NCBI GenBank assembly: GCA_038277395.1
Contig: CM076189.1
Location: 107,806,154-107,870,153 of the forward strand
Reading direction: 5' to 3'
Origin: Dryocosmus kuriphilus
Taxonomy: Eukaryota; Arthropoda; Insecta; Hymenoptera; Cynipidae
Length of the DNA stretch: 64,000 nucleotides
Position 1 is the stretch's first letter. Each line of letters opens with the position of its first letter. This document shows positions 34,641 to 43,465 of the stretch, in pieces. A program made the position numbers and the translations under genes. The notes beneath the pieces were generated by a model that saw only the letters and a program-made list of their open reading frames with translations, was not told the origin of the DNA and did no database searches.

Positions 34641-35325
34641 TATCTTTACCAATCCCGAAAAACAGATATTTGCTAATATCTTACATTCCATTATTTCCGA
34701 GTTTAAATTTCTTGTTCTAGTAGGATTCGAAAATATGTTGAACAGAATTGTAAGAAATAGCCAAATTTACAAAACCCTTCAGTTAAAAAAAAAAATAATT
34801 GAGTTTCCAACTAAAAAATATCAGTTCTGAATCAAAGATGGAACAGCAATGCTTTAAAAAAGTAATTAGTTTTTTTAAAAAAGTTTAATTTTTAACAAAA
34901 CAAAAAGAAATTTCATCGTAAATATTTAATCCTTCATAAATCGTCATATTTTAAAAAAAGGTATCTCCACAAAATTTGAGAGGACAAATTTCATGTTCCA
35001 CGCTAAGAAAATTTTTCGATTTTGATATTTCATATTTGCTTTCGAATAAATTATTCTTTTTAAAATTTTTGTACATTCGTTGGTAATCACGTTGAAACGA
35101 CACGAATAATGTAAACTGTACTTTAAAGAATGATCGTAATTTTCCCATACGAATGTATGGCTTTTTCTCCATACTCACGATTAACCCTTACAGCTATGGA
35201 GATTTTCCGTTGGCCACTTGAAAATTTTCCAGTATTATTATCCTTTAGCTGTAGGAACTCGGAAATTTATTGCCTCATCTACCCGAAACCGCCACGCATC
35301 TCTATTCTGTGCATCCTGCATCCAG
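34641..35325. other. No gene seen
   Basis: A/T-rich anonymous sequence up to the antisense LINE A fragment. Short open frames have no recognisable content. Confidence 0.5.
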
Positions 35326-35640
35326 TTTAAATATTCATATCCTAGCTATTTTAGATCGTCCCTTACGTTTTTCTCCCATTTGTTTCTCGGTCTGCCTAGA
35401 GATCCCTTCCTAATCGGTTTCTCTGTTAAAACTTGCTCCACTGTTCTTCTGCTGGCCATTCCTGCCACATGTCCCGCCTAGATTAATTTGTGCGCTTTCA
35501 TTATTCTATTACTATTTACTGACACCTAGAGAGCATGCAGCTCATCATTATGCAGTTTTCACCATTCAACAGCCTCTTCGCCCCTTTTTGTGCCATAGAT
35601 TTTTCTAAGTACTTTATTTTCGATTAATCTAAATCTGCTC
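35326..35640 (-). pseudogene. LINE A copy 3 (antisense), 3' part
   Basis: Minus-strand frames give SRFRLIENKVLRKIYGTKRG (from 35640 down), VEWRKLHNDELHA, MKAHKLI.AGHVAGM and GRPRNKWEKNVRDDLK, matching the C-terminus of LINE A copy 2 and extending beyond its truncated end. The copy is split at 35640 by the Tc1-like fragment and resumes at about 36297. Confidence 0.8.
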
Positions 35641-36296
35641 TCCTGCATCCTTTTATTGCATGGATTCCAATAAAACGTGCCTGGTCAGACAAAGGTGAGC
35701 GGTTCCTCCAGCGAACTGTTAAACACCCAGTAAAGATCCATGTTTGGGGATGCTTCTCACAGCGCGGCTTTGGCTGTTTAGAGCTGTTCACTGAGAACCT
35801 GAACGCGGAAAAAATGGTCAAAATCTACAAGCATGGTCTCCTGAGGTGTGCAGAAAAGATGTTTGGAGCCAATAATGAGGTTTGGATCCTTCAAGGGGAC
35901 AGCGATCCCAAATATTGCAGTCGCCTTTACAAGAACTGGAAAGCTGAAAATGGCGTCGTCACCTTGGCCTGGCCTTCACAATCTCCTGATGCCAATCCGA
36001 TTGAAAATGTGTGGAATGTCGTTAAGAAGAAACTTGCAGGAAGGCGTGTATTCACACTCAAGCAACTCTCTCGACGAATTGGAGAGATGTGGCGCCCTCT
36101 ATCTTCAGAACATGCTGAAAAATTAGTCGGGAGCATGCCCAGAAGGTTCCAGGCCATTATCGAGAATAATGGCGATTGGACGATTTATTAGGGTAGGTGC
36201 TCCCTAACTTTTGAAGCGTTTTTTATGCCAAAAAAGAAAAATAAAGTTTTCTTTAAAACTTTTCGAGAAAACGCGTATTCTTTCTTGTGGAACAGA
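35641..36296 (+). pseudogene. Tc1-like transposase fragment nested in LINE A copy 3
   Basis: An open frame from about 35652 to TAG at 36191 encodes roughly 180 residues of the C-terminal half of a Tc1-family transposase. It has SDKGERFLQRT, VKIHVWGCFSQRGFGCLELF (35731-35790), the second catalytic Asp in LQGDSDPKYCSR (about 35889-35924), and the Glu in SQSPDANPIENVW (about 35976-36014): a DD34E-type catalytic core. The DNA-binding domain and first catalytic Asp are missing, so it is 5'-truncated and inactive. About 100 bases of 3' sequence (GGTAGGTGCTCCCTAACTTTTG) follow before LINE A resumes. Family assignment rests on the PIEN-W and D-DPK motifs. Confidence 0.8.
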
Positions 36297-37110
36297 TTGT
36301 AGTAGATCAGCATTGTGTATTTCACAAAGATTAACTTCAGCGGGGACGTTGCGTACGTTCAAGAGCTTATCGAAATATTTTTTCAAAAAATTTACTCCCT
36401 CTGTCCCATCAGCTATTAGATTGCCATTTTCTTCCCTCATAGCTTCGGTTCTACTTTGAAAGCCTTTCCGTATAAAACTTGTTACCTATTTTACTTTCCG
36501 CTACTGCTTTTATCGCTCCTTTCATATTGTCCAGCATGGCTTTCGGGTTCTCCTCAGAATTATCACTAGCGTCTCTTTGTTTTTGGACAGCATCGAAACT
36601 ACTAGAATTTTTTATTGATAATTCAATGTTTCTGTTGGTGCCTTAAAATTTTGCCTCGTACTTTAATGTCCCTCTGCAAAGCAGTGCGCCGCACTGGCAT
36701 CCATACCGCATTCAACCTACAGGCGCCTCACTCCACACATCGCCTACGAACAGTGCATCACTGTGGCGTTCAATGGGGCAGGTGGATTTTCTCCTTACAA
36801 GATTTTAAATTTTGTTTCGTGTAGAGTTTCTAAGTAGATGCACGCTGCGAGCTGTTTGATAGGATCCACTTACTGCGTATAGAAGCGAAAGGTTGAGTCC
36901 CCCAAATCTATGGCTATCCGGTACCAATTTTCTACCACTGTGGGCTCACCACACCCACGGCTGCTTCCTATCGACTGTCCGCGACCGCTCTGTCTTGAAT
37001 TTGAAGTTAACCTCAGAAGCTGTTCAAACCCAGGGGCCCTTTCTTTATCCGCAATCTGAGAACGCTCTGCGTAGTGGTGACAGGAACCCACAGAGCAGTT
37101 CCCAAAGCAT
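36297..37110 (-). pseudogene. LINE A copy 3 (antisense), 5' part
   Basis: 36297-36440 (minus) encodes MREENGNLIADGTEGVNFLK...LLNVR and IHNADLLQ, the segment just upstream of the RT in LINE A. Upstream linker relics continue to about 36600. 36880-37060 matches the LINE A 5' UTR at 18770-18880, including the TGGTGAGCCCACAGT and GTCGCGGACAGTCGATAGG words. The endonuclease region between them is largely deleted or replaced. No intact frame remains. Confidence 0.75.
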
Positions 37111-37439
37111 TTGCTTGAAATATACCTAATGTTCCCTACGTCGGAAAACAGATGTACAGGATGGAAGCTTTATATATTAAAAACCATACTGCTGAAAATT
37201 TAGGCATTTCTGTGTTTGTCAAAGACTTTGGCAATAGAAAAGCGCGAAAGTTCACTTCGCGGGATATTGAATTTACTGTTAATTTGAAAGTCATCTCTAT
37301 TCTTCGCATATGTAACTTTAATCTTTTTAAATCACGAACTATCAATTCCTTATGTGTTTAATTTAATTTCCTCTAAAAATGTGAAAATTTTTCAAAACAC
37401 ATGCTGTGTCTACATTTTAGCCAATACTTACTTTTAAAA

Positions 37440-38090
37440 GTGGTGCCATTAAAATTTCGCCTCAGGGCGCCAGAGAGGTTAAGACTGGCCCAGAAGTTCA
37501 CCTCCATAAAATTTCTCGAAAGAAGCTCTCACACAGTCCTTCAATTTGAGCTTATCGCACAAGGTAGCGCCGTTGGCATCCTTGATTCTGATCAACTCAC
37601 TACCGCTAATCTTTTCCTAATTTTCTTCAGCCGCTTCCAGAATAGCTTATTATTTCTTTCGAAATCACTTTGCATTTTTCTATCATCTTCCGCTTTGATT
37701 TTGTCCGTGCTTTCTTTGATTAATCTCTTGATTTTCTGTCTTTATCGCTCTAATCGATTCTTAGTCTTCTCCACTCATCACTGCTGAGACCTTGGATATT
37801 ATGCATTCATCAGTATGCTTGCTTTTCTCGTTAACTGTTACGCGGATCTCATAATTCCACCGAGCATCTCCATTCATCCTTCCTACAGTGGCAGTTCCAC
37901 ACACCTCAGATACGCTCTCAAAGATTGTTTTACGTAATATCGTTCATGCGCCCTATACACATTTATTTTCTAATTCCATATTCCATTTCTTTCTAACTGT
38001 CTTTTCAGAATTCAAGAATGATGGCGTTAGATTGAACATATCAAAAAATATCTTAAATTTAATTGTAACATTTATCCAATAAAGATTTTT
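37440..38090 (-). pseudogene. LINE B fragment (region between endonuclease and RT)
   Basis: Minus-strand frames read CGTATVGRMNGDARWNYEIR (about 37890-37830), then a Lys/Arg-rich helix with DRKMQSDFERNNKLFWKRLKK (about 37690-37610) and IKDANGATLCDKLKLK (about 37600-37545), in broken frames. This is the usual layout between the nuclease and RT domains of the LINE B type, joined here by family knowledge rather than overlap with 1199-3230. It sits 270 bases downstream of the last exon of the multi-exon gene. Confidence 0.5.
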
Positions 38091-38321
38091 CGAAGCTCTT
38101 CATCCTTCTGTTGTTTATTATACAACATTTGTCTTATATATAGGCCTAATAAAAACAACGGTGCATGCCGAAACTTCAACAAACAATTTTTATTCTATAC
38201 CTTTAAATAACTTGTCTCGAAATGTCATTTCTAAGGATATATAAATCCACTTAATTTTAAAAAATCCCTGGACGTTAAATTAATTGAATTTAGTATAAAA
38301 ATTCTTCATATTGGCTTAATA

Positions 38322-38332
38322 TTTATTTTATT
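38322..38332 (-). terminator. Poly(A) signals after the terminal exon
   Basis: Two overlapping AATAAA hexamers on the minus strand (38332-38327 and 38327-38322), starting 24 bases past the stop codon at 38356-38358. Position and strand fit 3' end formation for the gene at 38356-60622. Confidence 0.55.
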
Positions 38333-38355
38333 TAATTCGCTTCTTCAATTGAATT

Positions 38356-38912
38356 TTATAGATGCTCTAGAGAATCGTAGTCTACAGGTATAACTATAAA
38401 CAAGTCTTTGATACTGCAACCGGGCCATACTGGAGTTACATAGACTTCTCTCATGTTCATGCGTTCAAACGTGCCGCCGCGAATGTGTACTTTTACCCGA
38501 TTTCCCCTGGAATTATATATTCCTTGCAGAAGCTCCATATTCTCCACTGTTGCGAAAATCTCACCGTCGATTCTTGATAGTACAATATATTCTTGTGGTA
38601 GCATCCGCACATATCTGTGATGTCCTACAAATTTCCTTCTAATTCTTTTATCATCAGGAAAAACGTATCTTCGAAATTCGAATGCCCAGGCAGAAACCCG
38701 GCGGGAAATAAGCTGAGTATATCTATATTTGCTCAGTCTGTCAGATGAAGGAAGCCCGGTAGAAGGAGAAATGGGCCTTTTGCAAGGAGCAAACGTAGAA
38801 CTAGGTCTCGGATCCCTGGGAGCAGAATCAGGTCTACCATGAGGATTGTAAAACGGCTCCGAACATGGAATGGGTTCGCCATTAGGATGACCATCGAATT
38901 GTGTACTTAATT
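38356..38912 (-). CDS. Terminal exon of the phase-1-exon gene
   Basis: Acceptor TTCTTCTTGCAG precedes 38912. After two bases that complete a codon, 184 codons run open to TAA. The first half is Pro/Ser/Arg-rich and probably disordered (FDGHPNGEPIPC, RPSSTFAPCKRPISPSTG). The second half looks folded: DRLSKYRYTQLISRRVSAW, FEFRRYVFPDDKRIRRKF, YIVLSRIDGEIFATVENMEL, VKVHIRGGTF, EVYVTPVWPGCSIKDLFIVI. The exon has no ATG near its start, so simple ORF listing shows only its last 84 codons. The basic, aromatic segment around RRYVFPDDKR is the part most like the frame at 12115-12400. Function unknown. Confidence 0.75.
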
Positions 38913-38989
38913 CTGCAAGAAGAAATATGCTAGTGTTATAGGTATATCGATTTGTCGCGAATCATAGAGCCTACGCTACGCGTGCTCCA

Positions 38990-39065
38990 ACTGCGGAGAA
39001 AGAAGGAGAGGATGAACAGAAAGAGAAGGACGAGGAGGAGAAGAAGAGGAGGATGAGGAGGAGGA
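38990..39065 (+). repeat. Purine-rich GAGGAG/GAAGAG tract in an intron
   Basis: About 75 bases of GAGGAG, GAAGAG and GATGAG triplets. On the gene strand this is a pyrimidine tract within the 299-base last intron, and it ends in a second acceptor-like CTTTCTCCGCAG (about 38996-38985) that would offer an alternative 3' splice site. Confidence 0.6.
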
Positions 39066-39211
39066 GGATGAATATGACGATTCGGTCAAATAATATACTC
39101 AAAATTCTGGATATGAATGGATGCCTCAGGAATACGTAGGAATGGCTCTGAATCATTTTTGCATATCTGAGCTAAACAATTACTTCGAAGCCCCAGAGCC
39201 AATCTACTTAC

Positions 39212-39292
39212 GAGCATGTTCGGTTTCGGCCCTTACTCGTTCACCATTACAGTCCAGTGGAATATTCAGACCGAATCCAGATCCTTTCGCAC
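39212..39292 (-). CDS. Fifth visible exon (81 bases) of the phase-1-exon gene
   Basis: Acceptor CTTTACCAAATTAG before 39292 and donor C|GTAAGT after 39212 on the minus strand. Two bases, 26 codons and one base: AKGSGFGLNIPLDCNGERVR then AETEHA. It joins in frame to the terminal exon through CAA. The length equals that of the first visible exon (also 81). The peptide is short and polar and matches no family known to me. Confidence 0.7.
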
Positions 39293-39354
39293 CTAATTTG
39301 GTAAAGAAAAGGCGCTATTTATTTTAAAATGTAACGGCAACTTTACTATTCCAT

Positions 39355-40480
39355 TAAAAACATCTTAATAACATCCTTAAAAATATTCGAATATCTTAAA
39401 GCCCTTAAAGTCCTAAAAATCCCAAAATGCCTTTAACACTAAATCCTTTTCAATCCTTCAAACCGCTAAAAACCCCTTAAAATCCTAAATCCATTGAAGT
39501 CCCTTCAATCCCTTCTACTCCATAAATCTTTCTAAATGAATTAATCCAAAAAGATACCTTCAAACTCCTAGAATTCCCCTAAATGTTTCAAAACTCTTAC
39601 ATCCTTTAGAATTCCTTAAAGTCGTTATTAAACCTTAAAAAAATTAAAAAATTTGCAAATGCCTTAAAACCCATAAGATCCGTTTAAATCTATCAAATCC
39701 CTTAAACACCCTTAAAACTCCTGAAAAACTTCAAACCACTTAATTCTTTTAAACTGTTGAGGCTGTGAATTCTGATTAAATTTTTGAAGCTACTTCTTTT
39801 AATATGTTACAATGTTGAATCTCTTAAAGTCTATTAAATCTTTAAAATTGTATAACCCTTAAAATCAGAAAGATCTCTAAATGCCTTAAAACTATAAAAG
39901 CCTTAAAATCCTTTGAACACTTAAAATACATTCAAATATCTTAAAGTACTTAAAATCCCTTAAAACATCGAAAATCATTTAAATAATTTGAACACTTTAA
40001 AACCCTTAAAATCCCCTAAGAAATCTAAAATCTCTTCAATAGAATTAAGATTCCTTAAACAATTAAAAGCCCTTAATTCTCTTAAAATTGTTGAGGCTGT
40101 GAATTCAGATGTAATTTTCAAGACTACTTCTTCGGATATGTTACAATATTGAATCCCTTACAATCCCCGAGTACCCTTAAACTTCTTAAATCCCTTAAAA
40201 TACATCAATCCCTTGAAATCCTTTAAAATGCTTATAAATCCTCAAAACCTCTTAAACTCTCTCATATCCTTTAAATCCCTTACAATTCCTTAAAAATACT
40301 CAAACATCTTAAAGTTCTTAAGTTCCTAAAAATCCCAAAGTGCCTTAAAACTCTTGAACACCTTAAAATTCTTAGAATACCTTAGAACCAATAAAAGACC
40401 TTAACACTCACAAAATAATTAAAATCTCCTAAATCCATTCAACACTTATAATGTATAATAAAATTAAATCATTTAAAGTT
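39355..40480 (+). repeat. CTTAAAATCC-type degenerate minisatellite
   Basis: Over a kilobase of CCTTAAAATCCcTTAAA, CTTAAAACTC and TTCAAATCTTAAAG words with no fixed period. A longer internal duplication is visible: GTTGAGGCTGTGAATTC.GAT at about 39757 and 40090, spaced about 330 bases. The tract lies inside the 18.4-kb intron. Similar word content occurs at 15222-15840, 50680-51290 and 59800-60430. Confidence 0.75.
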
Positions 40481-41354
40481 AAAGCGTTGAAAATTAAATA
40501 GTATTTTTTTAATTCCCTTTCTCGTGCCATATGAAAAATGCCGAAGATTTTTTAGAAATGAGCAACTCAAAATGGAAACTTTAAAGTAAGCATGTTCGAC
40601 AATACATGCACGCAATATTTATAATGAATATTAGTCACAAAAACTTTTTACACTTACATTCAAATTGAGTGAAAGACATGAATCTGAGAAGAATAATGTT
40701 ATCAAAAGTGTTCACTTTTTTTTAAACGGACGCGTTGATAAATTGACGAAAACTGACTGCTTTTAGGAATTTCGTGTGTCGACAAATTTCTGCTATTTAT
40801 GCTGTCTTTTGTTAGTTTTATCTGCTAATGACACTGTCCTTAATCCTTAAAAAATAATTTCAATGGATGAGTATTGTTGTAAACAGATTTCGAAATTTTT
40901 CGTATTTGCTAGATTTATTACACGCGACCATTCGAAAATATGAATTATTAATGATTAAAATGGTTGCTAAAGATTGCATGATATATTCAGTAAAGAAAAG
41001 TTCAAATTATTATCCTTTTCTTTTATGTTTCTGTGTGTGTATAAAAATTCTATTAAAAAAAATAAAAATTTGGTTAAAGCAACTTCTTTTATATTCTCAA
41101 TTTTTTTTAGTTCTGCTTGAATTGAATAGGATTTTTATACAGATAAGTTAACCAAATTTATTCGGAGTTCCTAAATATTCAAAAACTTCTGATAAAAAAA
41201 TTAGAATTTTTTGATACTATCACATATAGGATAATATCCTTTTTTATTTAGTTAAGTAGAATTTTACCGAATTTTCAGTATATCGTAATTCCGTTTGACC
41301 TAACTTTTGTTTTAATGAATTGTCAAGATCAAGATCAAGACCAAGATCTTTTTA
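40481..41354. other. No gene seen
   Basis: A/T-rich intronic sequence up to the mariner insertion. The only open frame (40867-41151) is A/T-driven and unrecognised. Confidence 0.5.
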
Positions 41355-41382
41355 TACGAGGCACGTCCAGAAAGTAAGTGTA
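41355..41382 (+). repeat. Mariner terminal inverted repeat, left, with TA target site
   Basis: TACGAGGCACGTCCAGAAAG followed by TAAGTGTA. It matches the reverse complement of 42663-42690 with two mismatches. The TA at 41355-41356 is one copy of the target duplication; the element proper starts at 41357. Confidence 0.9.
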
Positions 41383-42688
41383 CTGGTACTCTCACAGCTG
41401 TAGGGAAAACTTTTTCGACATGTTGGCAACTCTGCCGCGTAGCCAGACCCCTCCCCTTCATAAAGAGACCAATCCAAGGTCAGTGTGCTGAAAATTCTTC
41501 ACGCAGTAGCATCTCTCGCGAAAAATGTCGATCGTATCTCCCGCCAATTGCGAACTTCGTACCGTCATTCGCCACCTCGTTGTGAAGGGAAGAGCTCCAG
41601 TTGAGATTTATAATGAGGTGAAAACTGTTTACGGTAATGAAGCTATGATTCTTACGAGTGTGTACAAGTGGTCTCGCGAATTAAAAAATGGCTGTACTTC
41701 CGTGCATGACGATCAGAGGAGCGCAAGACCTTCAACTGTGACTGACGAACTTGTGGAAAAAGTCGAGATTGCGGTCCGTGACGATCGCAGATTGAAGTTA
41801 GAATATCTTTCTGCGATGTTTCCGCAAATCCTCAGATCCCTGTTACACGAAACAATCACAGAAACTCTCGAATATCGGAAATTATCTGCGAGGTGGGTCC
41901 CAAAACAGCTGACAGAACAGCACAAGTTTAATCGAGTGCAGAGCTCCAAGGAGATTTTGGAGCGCTACCAACGCGAAGGCGATGACTTTCTCTACTCTAT
42001 TGTTACTGGATACAAAACTTGGGTTGCCCACTACACGACTGAAACTAAGAGGCAGTCTCAGCAATGGCGCCACACCTTGTCAATCTCCGCCAAGAAATTC
42101 AGAAGCACAATTTCAGGCAAAAAAATCATGGCATCCGTGTTTTCGGACCATAAAGTCATAATTTTGATTGAACATCTAACTCACGGGGAGACGATCAACG
42201 CGGCAAGATACTCTGAGACGCTGAAAAAATTGAAAAGGGCGATTCAGAATAAAAGGAGGGGCATGCTGACGAAGAGAATCTGCCTGCTGCATGACAATGC
42301 CAAACCTCACACGGCCAACGCCACGAAGCAACTCCTGGACTCTTTTGGATGCGACGTTTTGAACCACCTCGCATATTTCCCTGAACTGGCCCCTTCAGAT
42401 TTCCATCTCTTCACTTCCCTAAAGGTGCACATGAGTGGAAACAAATTTTCAAGGGACAAGGTGGTGAAGGGGGAGGTGGAGAAGTGGGTGAAAGAGCTGG
42501 CGGGAGATTTATTCGAGGCACGCATCAAGAAATTGATCCCGCGTCTCACCACTTGCATCGAGAGGGATAGTGACTATGTCGAAAAATAACTTACATACGT
42601 ACAAGTGTATCCAGCTATGTTTTTCTTTTAATAAATTTTTTTTGAAGCCTACATAAATTGACTACACTTACTTTCTGGACGTGATTCG
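41357..42688 (+). mobile_element. Mariner element, structurally complete
   Basis: A 1,332-bp element flanked by TA on both sides (41355-41356, 42689-42690), with 26-bp inverted ends differing at two positions and one transposase gene. Size and ends are typical of the mariner family. It sits inside the large intron of the minus-strand gene, in opposite orientation. The well-kept ends and open frame suggest a fairly recent arrival. Confidence 0.9.
41525..42589 (+). CDS. Mariner transposase, open frame but first catalytic Asp replaced
   Basis: The 354-residue frame is normal mariner length (about 345-350). The N-terminal HTH region covers residues 8-60, the linker has WVPKQLTEQHK (124-134), and the catalytic domain follows. 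Second and third catalytic residues are D257 in LLHDNAKPHTA and D292 in ELAPSDFHLF, 34 residues apart (DD34D). The first Asp, normally in TGDE-W, is Tyr163 (TGYKTW), so the protein should lack cleavage activity although it may still bind the ends. There is no stop or frameshift. The ATG is chosen because it gives the family's usual start distance from the left end (170 bases). Confidence 0.9.
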   Translation: MSIVSPANCELRTVIRHLVVKGRAPVEIYNEVKTVYGNEAMILTSVYKWSRELKNGCTSVHDDQRSARPSTVTDELVEKVEIAVRDDRRLKLEYLSAMFPQILRSLLHETITETLEYRKLSARWVPKQLTEQHKFNRVQSSKEILERYQREGDDFLYSIVTGYKTWVAHYTTETKRQSQQWRHTLSISAKKFRSTISGKKIMASVFSDHKVIILIEHLTHGETINAARYSETLKKLKRAIQNKRRGMLTKRICLLHDNAKPHTANATKQLLDSFGCDVLNHLAYFPELAPSDFHLFTSLKVHMSGNKFSRDKVVKGEVEKWVKELAGDLFEARIKKLIPRLTTCIERDSDYVEK

Positions 42689-42690
42689 TA
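42663..42690 (-). repeat. Mariner terminal inverted repeat, right, with TA target site
   Basis: Reads TACGAATCACGTCCAGAAAG plus TAAGTGTA on the minus strand. TA at 42689-42690 is the second target-site copy. Confidence 0.9.
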
Positions 42691-43465
42691 TTATAGAGAG
42701 TGATATATGTTTTAAATATAGTAAAAAAACGCATTTTTTTATGCTTAAATTTTAAAAAAGATGGTGATGCATGTCCTGGGATGTCAATCGTAAGAAAAAA
42801 TTAAAATACTATATGCAATATATGTATATAAAAAAATATATAATATAAAATAATATCAATGAACATAAAAACTGAAAAATAAATTAAAATGTAATGGAGT
42901 AAATTCATTGACAATAATGTATTTACTTTACTCTCCCTGTTCAACAAATACAGGATCGATTTAATAATGTTTTCATTGGGATTAAAACTTGACAACAATA
43001 AACATAAAAGTATATAATATAAATACATCTTTAATGAGTTTATGAGTATAATACCATATAAATTATATATCAGCCTTAAGGTTGTATTTGCCCAATATGT
43101 CGAAGATATTTCCATAATTGGATTTTGGTACCAAACTATATATTATGCACGGGGCTCTCTCAGTTTATGTCATCAGTCACGGATGCATTTAAGTAATGCA
43201 GCCGAGTGATCCGATGAGAGCGATATGCATACTTAGCATATTGAGAAGTCTGTTATAATTTTCTGCTCATAATCCACGGGCTAGGTTGCACAGTGGAATT
43301 TAAACATTTCCATCCAGTTGGATACTGATCCTCTATGAATAATTTTCGGCCAGACAAGATCTCGGAAAGGTTTGCAGAGAATTATATAATCCTCTACCTT
43401 CATAGCTCATACATTCCTCTATATTTGGCATACTCATTCTCATACTCGAAATTTTTACATTCTCA
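42691..43465. other. No gene seen
   Basis: A/T-rich intronic DNA; 43130-43460 is slightly more balanced in base composition but gives no recognisable product. The frame at 43333-43725 is the edge of the tandem array. Confidence 0.5.

Noticed and set aside
38971..39156. Hydrophobic minus-strand frame (61 codons) as a membrane protein
   Set aside because: It is the complement of the GAGGAG purine tract inside the last intron of the multi-exon gene.
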